A stretch of 64,000 nucleotides of DNA from Patescibacteria group bacterium UBA2211 (GTDB lineage: Bacteria; Patescibacteriota; Minisyncoccia; Minisyncoccales; Minisyncoccaceae): contig DCUP01000006.1 in the NCBI GenBank assembly GCA_002327845.1, positions 81,981 to 145,980 on the forward strand, written 5' to 3'. Shown here one piece after another: positions 40,633 to 49,110 of the stretch; the first letter of the stretch is position 1, and the number at the start of each line of letters is the position of its first letter. Position numbers and translations under genes: made by a program. The notes beneath the pieces are model-generated. The model was not told where the DNA came from and ran no database searches. It saw only the letters and a program-made list of their open reading frames with translations.

Positions 40633-41087
40633 TATTGTTCTTTACTATTAAAAATAATCCTTAATCCAATTAAAATTATAATCAACGCCCAAACAATTCC
40701 CCAGTTAATAATTGAAAATGGATTAAAATCAAAAATTTGCTCGAAAAGAATATCTAGCCCTATAAAAATAATAATCAATCCTATGATATTCTTAATATTT
40801 ACAATCCAATTTCTATTTTTCTTTATTTCTTCGGCAAGTTGTTGGGTTTTCTCCCGCGTTCCACTAATCACTTCTCCAATATTTTTATTGGCCTTTCCTT
40901 CACTATTAGGAATCAATATAGCCAAAATTAAATAAATAATAATTCCTGAACCACCAGTAAAAGTTAAAAGAACAAATAAAATCCTAACAATTAAAGGATC
41001 TATTTCGAAATACTCGCCCAGTCCTCCACAGACTCCAAAAATAATACTATTAGTCTTTGAGCGATAAAGTTTCTTTGTGTTATTCAT
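40632..41087 (-). CDS. PspC-domain membrane protein
   Basis: The N-terminal part (~1-62) is a PspC domain: KLYRSKTNSIIFGVCGGLGEYFEIDPLIVRILFVLLTF is a textbook match. A charged helix and two further transmembrane segments (~96-113 and ~127-145) follow, as in CPR PspC proteins of about 150 residues. PspC proteins take part in envelope-stress sensing. The gene has its own extended -10 promoter and leads into the beta-CASP RNase gene. Confidence 0.88.
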   Translation of the reverse strand: MNNTKKLYRSKTNSIIFGVCGGLGEYFEIDPLIVRILFVLLTFTGGSGIIIYLILAILIPNSEGKANKNIGEVISGTREKTQQLAEEIKKNRNWIVNIKNIIGLIIIFIGLDILFEQIFDFNPFSIINWGIVWALIIILIGLRIIFNSKEQ

Positions 41088-41113
41088 TTTAAAGTTTTAA
41101 ATTATTATTATTT

Positions 41114-41122
41114 ATTATACCA
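41114..41122 (-). promoter_or_regulatory. Extended -10 promoter of the PspC gene
   Basis: TGGTATAAT on the minus strand puts the start near 41107, with a leader of about 20 bases. It lies just past the DUF378 terminator. Confidence 0.6.
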
Positions 41123-41135
41123 TAAAGTACAAAAG

Positions 41136-41158
41136 TAAAAAATCGCCGAAGCGATTTC
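41136..41158 (-). terminator. Terminator after the DUF378 gene
   Basis: AAATCGC-TTCG-GCGATTTTTTAC on the minus strand is a hairpin with the stable UUCG tetraloop and a T-run. Confidence 0.85.
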
Positions 41159-41170
41159 TTACTTTTATAA

Positions 41171-41365
41171 TTATTCTTTACCCATAAAATAAGCGAAAAG
41201 TAGATATAGGGCTGACAATCCGACTAAATCATATATCACGTAAGACAGGCTGCCAAAAAGTGAGGAAACGAGATTAAAACTAAAGAAACCAACCAACCCC
41301 CAGTTTAATCCTCCAACAATTACTAATATCAGAGCAATTAAACCCACAGTGTTTAGTTTTTTCAT
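41171..41365 (-). CDS. DUF378 family small membrane protein
   Basis: This 64-residue protein has two membrane segments and fits DUF378: LIALILVIVGGLNWGLVGFFSFNLV in the first half and YVIYDLVGLSALYLLFAYF in the second. The function of the family is unknown, though it is very widespread. It is a single-gene unit with a good promoter (41411-41439), the AGGTCG leader element and a tetraloop terminator. Confidence 0.88.
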   Translation of the reverse strand: MKKLNTVGLIALILVIVGGLNWGLVGFFSFNLVSSLFGSLSYVIYDLVGLSALYLLFAYFMGKE

Positions 41366-41379
41366 TTTATTTCTTTTGG

Positions 41380-41394
41380 TTTATTAAGCGACCT
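41380..41394 (-). promoter_or_regulatory. Leader element AGGTCGCTTAATAAA before the DUF378 gene
   Basis: The element starts about 10 bases after the predicted transcription start and ends 14 bases before the ATG. It matches those at 4858 and 21545. Confidence 0.5.
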
Positions 41395-41410
41395 TTGATG
41401 TGCTAATAAT

Positions 41411-41439
41411 ATTTTATCTTGCTCCGCTTTTATTGACAA
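41411..41439 (-). promoter_or_regulatory. Promoter of the DUF378 gene
   Basis: TTGTCA (41434-41439), a 17-base spacer and TAAAAT (41411-41416) on the minus strand; the start would be near 41404. Confidence 0.65.
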
Positions 41440-41460
41440 CAAAATTATCCCCAAAAAAAT

Positions 41461-41835
41461 CTAATTTAATGTTTCTATTTTTTCAAGCTTTTTAACTAAA
41501 ACCTCTCCATTATTTTCTAGCCCTCTAATTTCAACTCTGTCTCCAATAGTTAAATCTAAACATGAATTTGTTTCATTTTCACAAATACTATCTTCATTGA
41601 AAATTAATTTAACACTATTAGCTGGAGCACCCACAGTCTCATATGATAAATACCAAATATTTTCAACAAAACCAGGATTATTAATAATAATATTTCCTTC
41701 TTCAATGAAATTTATATTCTCTTTTTCTCCCGTAGAAGAAAAAAATTGCCAATAAACAAAAAGGCTAATAATTATTAATACTATTACGCTTAAAATTATG
41801 ATAACTAAAGAAGTTCCCTTATTTGTCTCAATCAT
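41461..41835 (-). CDS. Hypothetical membrane-anchored protein
   Basis: I do not recognise this 124-residue protein. It has an N-terminal transmembrane helix (~9-31) and an external, mostly beta domain of about 85 residues with one cysteine pair (ICENETNSC) and a final IGDRVEIRGLENNGEVLVKKLEK stretch that looks like a small beta barrel of the OB type. It is the last gene after the NUDIX and Gmad2-GerMN genes, ten bases downstream of the latter, and is probably in the same transcript. Confidence 0.6.
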   Translation of the reverse strand: MIETNKGTSLVIIILSVIVLIIISLFVYWQFFSSTGEKENINFIEEGNIIINNPGFVENIWYLSYETVGAPANSVKLIFNEDSICENETNSCLDLTIGDRVEIRGLENNGEVLVKKLEKIETLN

Positions 41836-41845
41836 GTTATTTTAT

Positions 41846-42661
41846 TTATGGCTGAAGAATATCTTCTGTTCTCCCGTTTATACTAATTATTACATTTTTA
41901 ACCGTAGAAAATTGCATTAAAGTTTGAATAATTTGCTCTCTAATCGCTAAGACTCGACAAGAACCTCCGACTCCTTGTTCTAAAGTTTCATCAAAATCTA
42001 TCTTTGCGGTTCCATTGGTAATTGTTAAACCATTAATCTTCACCCCCTCATTTATACTAGTAAAATATCCTGCTTCTTTTTCTTCCTCACTTAATCCCTT
42101 TAATAATTCTTCAATCGTTGCTCTCGCTATTCCTTCTGTTTTAATGATTTCCCTTTCTATTGGATAGTTATTTTTACAAGAATCGTCTCCTTGTTTTCCG
42201 AAATACAAAATAACTTTGACTTTTTCTTGAGAAGCTTTAACTGGAATACTAAACATTTCTGAATGCTCTGGTAATCCGCTTGGATTTTCATTATAAAAAT
42301 TTAGAAATACTTCATTTTCTTTAAGAATAGTAAAATTTAAGTTTGCTTCGAAAGTAATAGGAAATTTCATAAAATCGGAAGTAGCCATTAAGGGAGCAAG
42401 ACCCAATATTGTTCCGTCTGACTCAACTAATTCAACTCTTCCAACTTGTCCTTCAAAACCAGCCCATTTTCCTCCAGTAACAATTCCTTCAATAAATAGG
42501 GGTGATTTAATAATTTGCCCCTCTTTAATATTGCTTATTTCTATTTCATTGTTAATAATAGCTCCTTCTTTATTCTTTAAAAAATATCCTGTCCAAAAGG
42601 CTGCTCCAATTACTAAAAGCAATATTAATCCGATAACTAATTGATTGTTTTTTATTGTCAT
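41846..42661 (-). CDS. Gmad2-GerMN domain membrane-anchored protein
   Basis: This 271-residue protein has an N-terminal anchor (~7-27), a Gmad2 immunoglobulin-like domain (~40-145, with SPLFIEGIVTG and FYNENPSGLPEHSEMFSIPV) and a GerMN domain (~150-271, with VILYFGKQ, ATIEELLKGLSEEEKEAG and GTAKIDFDETLEQG). Both domains were first described in spore germination proteins, yet they are common in non-sporulating Gram-positive-type envelopes, where they may bind the cell wall. Its start overlaps the NUDIX stop in an ATGA arrangement, indicating coupling. Confidence 0.85.
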   Translation of the reverse strand: MTIKNNQLVIGLILLLVIGAAFWTGYFLKNKEGAIINNEIEISNIKEGQIIKSPLFIEGIVTGGKWAGFEGQVGRVELVESDGTILGLAPLMATSDFMKFPITFEANLNFTILKENEVFLNFYNENPSGLPEHSEMFSIPVKASQEKVKVILYFGKQGDDSCKNNYPIEREIIKTEGIARATIEELLKGLSEEEKEAGYFTSINEGVKINGLTITNGTAKIDFDETLEQGVGGSCRVLAIREQIIQTLMQFSTVKNVIISINGRTEDILQP

Positions 42662-43128
42662 ATTGTTTTAAGATTATAATCTAATAATTTATCATTATTC
42701 TCAAAAACAAACTTGCCATTAAATTTATCTCCATTTAAAAATAATGGTATCCAATAAATATCATCAGCCCACATCTTTTCAAAAGGAATTTCTCTAATAT
42801 TAAACCATTTTGGGCTCATTTCTTCAGTTTCTGTTATCTCTCCACTGTATTTCAAGACATCAAAAATGTGAACCTCTAAAAGTTTTCCTGTATCAAGGAA
42901 ATGAAAAAGAATTATTCCTTTTTCTTCTAATTCTTCTGCCTTTAATCCTGATTCCTCTTCCATTTCTCTTATCGCCGCCTCAATAATTGTTTCTCCTTCT
43001 TCAACCTTACCGCCAAATCCATTCCATCTACCCTCACCAAATCCTCGTTTCTTCATTCCCAAAAGAATCATTTCGTCTTTTTTAGCAAGACAAAGTGTTA
43101 ATATTTTTGGTTTCGACAATGTATCCAT
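42658..43128 (-). CDS. NUDIX hydrolase, MTH1/NUDT1-like
   Basis: This 156-residue NUDIX enzyme has a complete Nudix box, GGKVEEGETIIEAAIREMEEESGL, preceded by GFGEGRWNGFGG as in MTH1-type 8-oxo-dGTP diphosphatases. The middle HFLDTGKLLEVHIF and MSPKWFNIREIPFEKMWADD stretches also fit that subfamily. It likely clears oxidised or damaged nucleotides from the pool. It ends in an ATGA overlap with the Gmad2-GerMN gene, a pairing without obvious functional sense. Confidence 0.88.
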   Translation of the reverse strand: MDTLSKPKILTLCLAKKDEMILLGMKKRGFGEGRWNGFGGKVEEGETIIEAAIREMEEESGLKAEELEEKGIILFHFLDTGKLLEVHIFDVLKYSGEITETEEMSPKWFNIREIPFEKMWADDIYWIPLFLNGDKFNGKFVFENNDKLLDYNLKTI

Positions 43129-43164
43129 ATATATATCTTAATACAAAATAAATATTAAGACAAC

Positions 43165-43193
43165 TTCCTAAGATTTTAAACTTAAGATATAAT
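43165..43193 (+). promoter_or_regulatory. Leaderless promoter of the CcdA/ArsG-like gene
   Basis: A perfect TATAAT (43188-43193) lies 17 bases after a weak TTCCTA. The expected start at 43200 is the A of the ATG, so the mRNA would have no leader. Confidence 0.55.
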
Positions 43194-43199
43194 CAAAAT

Positions 43200-43847
43200 A
43201 TGATTGAACAATTTTTAACTGCTATCTTAATGGGAATATTGATAAACATTGATGTTTGCCCCTTAATGGCTAATTTAGCGGCCATTACTTATATTTCCAA
43301 AAACTCAAAAAATAAAAGCATAATCCTACACGGATTATTTTATTCATTGGGAAGAATTTTAAGCTATACTAGCATAGCACTTCTTATCTATTTCGGACTA
43401 TCTTCTTTTCACTTTTCTTTCTTAACTCAATATGGAGAAAGAATAGCTGGGATAGTTTTAATTATTTCTGGAATAATAATGTTCATTTTGGCTAACAAGG
43501 ATGATGATGAAAATGAGAAAGAAATAAAAAACTCAACAATATCAAAAGGCTATTTTGGCTCTTTTTCCTTGGGGACAATGCTCTCTCTAGCTTTTTGTCC
43601 TCACAGTGCTGCTCTTTTCTTTGGAATATTAATTCCTTTAACAATAAAATCTGCTGTCGGATTACTTCTTCCTCCTTTTTTTGCCATAGGAGCAAGTCTA
43701 CCAATTATAATCTTTTCATTTTTCTTAAGTTATAATACTGAAAAAATAGAAAGTATTTTTAATAAAATGGAAAAATTAGAACAACCGATAAGATATTTTA
43801 CAGCTATAATATTTTTACTAACAGGATTAATATTTTTCTTCAATTAA
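43200..43847 (+). CDS. CcdA/DsbD-type membrane protein (ArsG/SafE-like)
   Basis: This 215-residue protein has six membrane helices and the internal repeat of the CcdA/DsbD/SafE superfamily. A conserved cysteine-proline pair sits in each half: NIDVCPLMANLAAITYIS near residue 19 and LAFCPHSAALFFGILIP near residue 130. Members carry thiol-disulphide electrons across the membrane or act as small-molecule permeases; the paired cysteines favour thiol exchange, while the spacing resembles the ArsG permease group. No thioredoxin-like partner is encoded beside it. It ends at a bidirectional terminator. Confidence 0.75.
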   Translation: MIEQFLTAILMGILINIDVCPLMANLAAITYISKNSKNKSIILHGLFYSLGRILSYTSIALLIYFGLSSFHFSFLTQYGERIAGIVLIISGIIMFILANKDDDENEKEIKNSTISKGYFGSFSLGTMLSLAFCPHSAALFFGILIPLTIKSAVGLLLPPFFAIGASLPIIIFSFFLSYNTEKIESIFNKMEKLEQPIRYFTAIIFLLTGLIFFFN

Positions 43848-43872
43848 AAAAAGGATGACTGGTCCTTTAATT
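43846..43872. terminator. Bidirectional terminator
   Basis: AAAGGA-TGACT-GGTCCTTT forms a short hairpin with A- and T-runs on both sides, between converging genes that stop at 43847 and 43874. Confidence 0.7.
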
Positions 43873-43873
43873 T

Positions 43874-44194
43874 TTAATTATGACATCCGCCACTGCAAAG
43901 CTTGAAACAAGAAAAATTCTTGAAAAGTTTTGAATACTTTGCTTTAACAAAGTCGATGGCATCACTCTTGGAAACGAAGTATAGGATACTACCATCAGTA
44001 AATGATGGATTGTAGATTGCTCCGCTATCTCTGTCTGAAAGAATAATCCAGTTCCCTCCTGGGCGCCTTGAAAGTCTTCCTTGACTCAATAGCTTTCCTA
44101 AAAATTCGTTTTGGTCTTCTGGCTTCATTTTTACATAATCAATCCAAGGATTGATTAATGGTTTGGTCACTGTTACTGACTCCAAAAACATCAT
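43874..44194 (-). CDS. Hypothetical protein with cysteine-rich C terminus
   Basis: I do not recognise this 106-residue protein. It appears soluble, with a basic GRLSRRPGGNWIILS middle, an ILYFVSKSDAIDFVKAKYSKLFK segment and a final CFKLCSGGCHN that could bind a metal. Two ATG codons lie in tandem at 44194 and 44191, preceded by GCAGGA. The codon choice is less AT-rich than in neighbours. A good promoter at 44210-44238 starts transcription about nine bases before the ATG, and a terminator follows, so it is an independent unit. Confidence 0.65.
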   Translation of the reverse strand: MMFLESVTVTKPLINPWIDYVKMKPEDQNEFLGKLLSQGRLSRRPGGNWIILSDRDSGAIYNPSFTDGSILYFVSKSDAIDFVKAKYSKLFKNFSCFKLCSGGCHN

Positions 44195-44209
44195 TCCTGC
44201 GCAGATAGT

Positions 44210-44238
44210 ATTGTAAAAGCGCTACAAAAATATTACAA
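44210..44238 (-). promoter_or_regulatory. Promoter of the 43874-44194 gene
   Basis: TTGTAA (44233-44238), a 17-base spacer and TACAAT (44210-44215) on the minus strand; expected start near 44203. Confidence 0.55.
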
Positions 44239-44259
44239 AAATTAAAGACTATTGTCAAT

Positions 44260-45504
44260 TTATTCCTGCCTTAAAGCATTAATCGGATCCATACTAGCAG
44301 CCTTTTGAGCCGGATAAACTCCAAAAAACATTCCAATTAAAACCGAGAAAAGTAAAGATGAAATTATTGAAAAAGGAGAAACCGCATATGTCCAATCAAT
44401 TCCAAAAGAAACAGCAACGTAGAAAATCAAAAAAGAAATTCCCATTCCAACAATAATTCCAAATAATCCCCCCAAGAATGTTAATATTCCTGCTTCCAAT
44501 AAAAATTGCCAAAGAATATCTTTTCTTTTTGCTCCTACTGCCCTTCTTAATCCAACCTCAAAGGTTCTTTCGATAACCGAAACATACATTATATTCGTAA
44601 TACCAACTCCTCCAACTACCAATGATACTGCTGCTATAACAACCAAGAGCATTGTAATAGCTGATAGAACCGTTTCAACCATAGTTTGAGCATCGGCCAT
44701 GGTCATAGCTTCAAAATCATCTTCATCCGGATTATCAATGTTATGTAATTCTCTTAATAAAGCTATTAATTCATCTTTTGTTTCATTTATTTTATTAACA
44801 TCTTTAACCTTTGCCGATAATCCAATAATATAGTCTGTACCTAAAAGTTTCTTTTGCATGGTTAGAGTGGGAATATAAACCATTGAATCCATATCAAATC
44901 CAAAAGTGGCTCCTCTTTCTTCTAAAACCCCGACAACCTTAAATGGCTTTCCTCTAACATAAACTGTTTTATCTAATGCATCATCGTCTCCAAAAAGATT
45001 ATCTTTAATTTTGCTTCCCAAGACAATAACCGAAGACAAAGATTCTTCTTCGTCTACGGTATAAAATCTTCCCAAATTAACTGGTATTTTTTCAATTAAC
45101 GGTGCATTAGCTCCATAACCAAAAATCATCGCACTCTTAGCCACTTCTTGATATTTAATAATTTCTTGTCCAGTAATATATGTATATAAAAGCTCAACAT
45201 TATCAACTTTTTTGATTTCATCAACATCTTTATTTTTAAATGTCGTAATTGTTAAACCTGAAGCAAAACTGGTACTACTACCAGCCGCACCTTTTCCTGG
45301 AACCCTAACTTCAATATTTATCGCATCAGATCCATAAGCTTCTAATTCCTTTAAAACCATGTCCCTAAGTCCATCTCCCGCAGTAATCATGGTAATTAAA
45401 GATGCTATCCCAATTGCAACTGCTACAATAGTTAAAATCGTCCTTGATTTTTGACGCATCAAGCTAATAAAGGCTGACTCAATTTGTGTAAATATTTTAT
45501 TCAT
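44260..45504 (-). CDS. MacB-type ABC transporter permease, second copy
   Basis: This 414-residue permease has the MacB/FtsX layout: one helix near the N terminus (~20-40, in SRTILTIVAVAIGIASLITMI), a large external domain (~45-285) and three helices at the C terminus (~285-310, ~335-360 and ~375-400) with the VGGVGITNIMYVSVIERTFEVGLRRAVGAKRKDI signature between. Such proteins transmit mechanical motion from the ATPase to external partners and can export peptides, lipids or drugs. It overlaps the first permease gene by eight bases and is the last gene of the four-gene unit. Confidence 0.9.
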   Translation of the reverse strand: MNKIFTQIESAFISLMRQKSRTILTIVAVAIGIASLITMITAGDGLRDMVLKELEAYGSDAINIEVRVPGKGAAGSSTSFASGLTITTFKNKDVDEIKKVDNVELLYTYITGQEIIKYQEVAKSAMIFGYGANAPLIEKIPVNLGRFYTVDEEESLSSVIVLGSKIKDNLFGDDDALDKTVYVRGKPFKVVGVLEERGATFGFDMDSMVYIPTLTMQKKLLGTDYIIGLSAKVKDVNKINETKDELIALLRELHNIDNPDEDDFEAMTMADAQTMVETVLSAITMLLVVIAAVSLVVGGVGITNIMYVSVIERTFEVGLRRAVGAKRKDILWQFLLEAGILTFLGGLFGIIVGMGISFLIFYVAVSFGIDWTYAVSPFSIISSLLFSVLIGMFFGVYPAQKAASMDPINALRQE

Positions 45505-46735
45505 ATCTTAAAGCTTCTATTGGATTTAAAAGACTAGCCTTTCTCGCTGGAGCAATTCCAAAAATTAAACCAATACCTATTGAAACAAAACACCCTAAAA
45601 TTATTGAAATCGGAGAAATTATTAAATCCCAATGATAATTCAAAGTATTAATAATTATAGAAATTAAAACCAATATAAGAACTCCTATTATTATTCCAAT
45701 TATTCCACTGATAAAGGTAATCGCCATTGCCTCAATTAAAAATTGCCAGACAATATCATTATTCTTTGCTCCAATTGCTTTTCTTAATCCAATCTCCTTG
45801 GTTCTCTCTTGAACCGTAGCCAACATAATATTCATAATCCCAAAACCGCCAACAACTAAAGAAATAGCAGCAATCGCAGCTAGAAAAAATCTCAAAGCGT
45901 TTGTAATAATTGAAATGCTTTCTAGTGCTTGAGCAGTTGAGGTCACTGTAAAATCATCTTCCTTAGAATTAGATATATTGTGTTTATCGCGTAAAACATC
46001 TTTAACATATTCTATCGTTTCATCTATATTTTCCGTTTTATCAACCCTCATCCTCATCAAACTAATGTGATTGATTCCTAAAAGAATATTTTGAGCGGTT
46101 GATATGGGAATGAATAAATTACTATCTTCGTTCTGAACCAAACTACCTCCTTTTGCTTTAAGAATTCCGATAATTATAAAATTAGTTTTTTTGATTTTAA
46201 TTTTTTGCCCAATTGGATTTTGGTCTCCAAATAAATCTTTAGCAATTTGATTACCTAAAACTACAACTTTAGCGTTAGCCACTTCTTCTTCTTTAGTAAA
46301 AAATCTTCCATCTTCTATTGATGAATTTTGAACATCAAGATAACTAGCCGTAGTTCCGTAAAAAGTGGAGCTCGCTTTATTATCTTCTACTGTTATTATG
46401 TCACTTCCAGAAACATACATTGCTAATGATTCTATGTGTGAATAGTTTCCTTTCAGCATTGCTTCCCCGTCTTCGTATTTTAAAGAAGTAATAATTATTC
46501 CAAAAACAGAAGATGGAGGACCAGCCTCTTCTGAGTGTCCAGGCATAACCCCAACCAAGTTTGAACCAATACTTTTGACCTCATTTAAAATTAATCCTTG
46601 TACGCTTTCTCCTACAGACAAAACTATCATAACTGCGGTAATTCCTATTATAATTCCAAGCATAGTTAAAAAAGAACGCACTTTATTGCGAATTATCATC
46701 TGCCAAGCATTTTTTGTAGATTCAAAAATGTTCAT
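45497..46735 (-). CDS. MacB-type ABC transporter permease, first copy
   Basis: This 412-residue permease is a paralogue of the next one downstream. It has MIIRNKVRSFLTMLGIIIGITAVMIVLSVG near its N terminus, a large external domain and three C-terminal helices with VGGFGIMNIMLATVQERTKEIGLRKAIGAKNNDI. I start it at the ATG at 46735, one base after the ATPase stop (TAATATG); the longer frame up to 46807 lies wholly inside the ATPase gene. Two different permeases suggest a heterodimeric transporter with the single ATPase. Confidence 0.9.
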   Translation of the reverse strand: MNIFESTKNAWQMIIRNKVRSFLTMLGIIIGITAVMIVLSVGESVQGLILNEVKSIGSNLVGVMPGHSEEAGPPSSVFGIIITSLKYEDGEAMLKGNYSHIESLAMYVSGSDIITVEDNKASSTFYGTTASYLDVQNSSIEDGRFFTKEEEVANAKVVVLGNQIAKDLFGDQNPIGQKIKIKKTNFIIIGILKAKGGSLVQNEDSNLFIPISTAQNILLGINHISLMRMRVDKTENIDETIEYVKDVLRDKHNISNSKEDDFTVTSTAQALESISIITNALRFFLAAIAAISLVVGGFGIMNIMLATVQERTKEIGLRKAIGAKNNDIVWQFLIEAMAITFISGIIGIIIGVLILVLISIIINTLNYHWDLIISPISIILGCFVSIGIGLIFGIAPARKASLLNPIEALRYE

Positions 46736-46736
46736 A

Positions 46737-47453
46737 TTATTTGTTAAGCATGTCTCCATTAGCCCTTTGTCTCTGGGCAACCTTAACGTCTTCGAGAATG
46801 GCTCCATCTTTTATGCTGATTATTCTTCCAGCATGTTCAGCGGTTGATTTCTCGTGAGTAACTAAAATAATAGTATGACCATTATCGTTCAAATCTTGAA
46901 GAATTTTCATAACTTGAGCTCCTGACTTAGAATCAAGATTTCCTGTTGGCTCATCAGCAAAAATAACTTCTGGATTATTAATCAAAGCTCTAGCTATAGC
47001 TACTCTCTGTTTTTCTCCTCCAGAAAGTTTATTGGGAGAATAGTTTAATCTATGACTTAACCCAACTCTTTCTAATAAATTTTTAGCCTTTTTCACTCTT
47101 TCTTCTGCTGATGTATCAGTGTAAACTAGCGGGAGCATTACATTTTCTAAAACAGAAGATCTATTTAAAAGATTAAAAGATTGAAATATGAAACCAACTT
47201 TATTGCTTCTCATTTCAGCCAATTCATCATCATTTAACTTGCTAACATCTCTATCTTCAAAATTATAAATTCCTCCCGTTGGTTTATCTAAAAAACTCAA
47301 AATGTGCATTAAGGTGGACTTTCCTGAACCAGATGGGCCCATTATAGATACAAATTCTCCTTTTTTAATATCGAAAGTCAATCCTTTTAGAACTGACGTA
47401 ATTACGTCATCATTAATAAAATCTTTTTTTAAATTATTAACGCTGATTAACAT
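46737..47453 (-). CDS. MacB/LolD-type ABC transporter ATPase
   Basis: This ATPase (about 238 residues) powers the two MacB-like permeases. Walker A is GPSGSGKST, the Q-loop FIFQSFNLL, the signature [17 protein letters not shown], Walker [13 protein letters not shown] and the H-loop ILVTHEK. The segment [18 protein letters not shown] is typical of the LolD/MacB subgroup. I start it at the ATG at 47453, one base after the adaptor stop (TAATATG), rather than at a TTG at 47465. Confidence 0.95.
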   Translation of the reverse strand: MLISVNNLKKDFINDDVITSVLKGLTFDIKKGEFVSIMGPSGSGKSTLMHILSFLDKPTGGIYNFEDRDVSKLNDDELAEMRSNKVGFIFQSFNLLNRSSVLENVMLPLVYTDTSAEERVKKAKNLLERVGLSHRLNYSPNKLSGGEKQRVAIARALINNPEVIFADEPTGNLDSKSGAQVMKILQDLNDNGHTIILVTHEKSTAEHAGRIISIKDGAILEDVKVAQRQRANGDMLNK

Positions 47454-47454
47454 A

Positions 47455-49065
47455 TTATTTTCCAATTTTTAATACTATTTCTTCACCCTCAGATAATCCT
47501 GATAAAATTTCTACCTTGCCATCATCGGCTTTTAATCCTAATTGAACATTTTTTTCTTCAATCTTTTCATCGATTAAAACTCTTACATATTTCTCATCGC
47601 TCTCACTTCTTGATAATACAGCTCTATAAGGAATATATAAAACATTATCTCTGTTGTCTGTCTTAATTAAAACATCTGCGGTCATTCCTGATTTAAATAA
47701 CTCAGCATCATTATCGCTAATGCCAACTTTTACCTTGTAGTAAACAACATCTTGAATGTCTGTTGAGGCAGGATCGATTGATAGAACGCTTCCTGTAAAC
47801 TTGGTATCGCTACCCAATGCGTCTAAAGTAATAGTAACATCATTTCCTGTTTTTAATTTAACAACGTCTGTTTCGGGAATATCAACCTGAATTTCATAAT
47901 GAGGTGAAAGAATTTCTATCATTGTTTCAGCTGAAGAAATTAATTCTCCCTTTTTCTTATTAACCTTAGTTATCACTCCTTCAATTGGAGCATAAATTAT
48001 AGCTTTGTTTCTATTGGCAATAGCCTGATTTAAAATAGCCTGATAATATGCAATATCAATATCTCTTGGTTTGGCTACTAAAGAATTGTAATTAGCTTGT
48101 TGTAATTCAAAAGCAGCTTTAGCAGAATCAACAGCAGCTTGAGCTGAATTCAAACTATTTTCATTTTGAATTTTTAAAATAGATATTTCATTCTCTAAAG
48201 AAGAAATTGATGTTTGGGCTGTGCTAATATATGACTTCTGAACATCAAGAGATGTTTTTTCTGTTGAAGTAACCTTATTTTGATAAGCTGACTCATCGCA
48301 AATGTTTCTAATTATGGTTAATCCGTTAAGTATTTTACCTAAAGATGTTTTGGCACTTAAAATTGCATTATCAATATCTTCTGTTTTTCCACTAGCCCTA
48401 GCAGTATCGATATAAGTCTTAGTTTCATCTTTAGGTCTCTTTATTTGATATTCTTCATTATTTCTTACTGTCAAACCTTCTTGATCGTTGCTTTCAAAAT
48501 AATTATCTTTTACTCCCTCAACAGTAGTATAGGCATTGTACATTTTAATATAGGTGTCATCTAGAACGTTTAAAGCATATGAATACTTAGCAGCTAAATT
48601 TTTATCAGCTAAAATCTGTGTATCATTTAATGTTTCTTCAGCCTTATTTAGGGCAATTTGTGCCGATTCAACCTGTTTCTGGACTACATTTATCTGTTCA
48701 ATTGTCGCTCCTGCTAACTTTTGATCTAAAGAAGCTTGAGCCTGAGCAATGGCAGCATTTAATTGAGATAAAGATAAGTTAGCTAGCCATTGTCCAGCCC
48801 TTACCGTATCTCCTTCTTTTACTCTAACATTTTCAACTATTCCTACCCCGTCAAAATGAAGAGACAAATTATTGGCTGATTCTACCTTTCCGGTTGCATC
48901 AACTGTTTGAACTAATTCTCCTCTTGCCACCTTAACTGTTTCGTATTTTGAAGCCTTTTTTCCACCAAACAGAAAGGAAAAAGCAACAATTAAAACTAGA
49001 ACTATTGTTGCTAATATAATCCATGTTTTTTTAGATTTAAAATTGGGCTTAAATTTATATTTCAT
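47455..49065 (-). CDS. HlyD/MacA-type membrane fusion adaptor with long coiled coil
   Basis: The 536-residue adaptor has an N-terminal membrane helix (~15-34), a barrel-sandwich lipoyl half (VDATGKVESANNLSLHFDGVGIVENVRVKEGDTVRAGQ), a long alpha-helical hairpin (~105-330) interrupted by an insert of about 100 residues, the second lipoyl half (IYAPIEGVITKVNKKKGELIS), and beta-barrel and membrane-proximal domains. In single-membrane organisms such adaptors work with MacB-like permeases without an outer-membrane channel. It is the first gene of the four-gene efflux unit. Confidence 0.9.
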   Translation of the reverse strand: MKYKFKPNFKSKKTWIILATIVLVLIVAFSFLFGGKKASKYETVKVARGELVQTVDATGKVESANNLSLHFDGVGIVENVRVKEGDTVRAGQWLANLSLSQLNAAIAQAQASLDQKLAGATIEQINVVQKQVESAQIALNKAEETLNDTQILADKNLAAKYSYALNVLDDTYIKMYNAYTTVEGVKDNYFESNDQEGLTVRNNEEYQIKRPKDETKTYIDTARASGKTEDIDNAILSAKTSLGKILNGLTIIRNICDESAYQNKVTSTEKTSLDVQKSYISTAQTSISSLENEISILKIQNENSLNSAQAAVDSAKAAFELQQANYNSLVAKPRDIDIAYYQAILNQAIANRNKAIIYAPIEGVITKVNKKKGELISSAETMIEILSPHYEIQVDIPETDVVKLKTGNDVTITLDALGSDTKFTGSVLSIDPASTDIQDVVYYKVKVGISDNDAELFKSGMTADVLIKTDNRDNVLYIPYRAVLSRSESDEKYVRVLIDEKIEEKNVQLGLKADDGKVEILSGLSEGEEIVLKIGK

Positions 49066-49110
49066 TTTTGTATTGTTTTATTATGTATTACAACAATACC
49101 ATTTTAAGGC

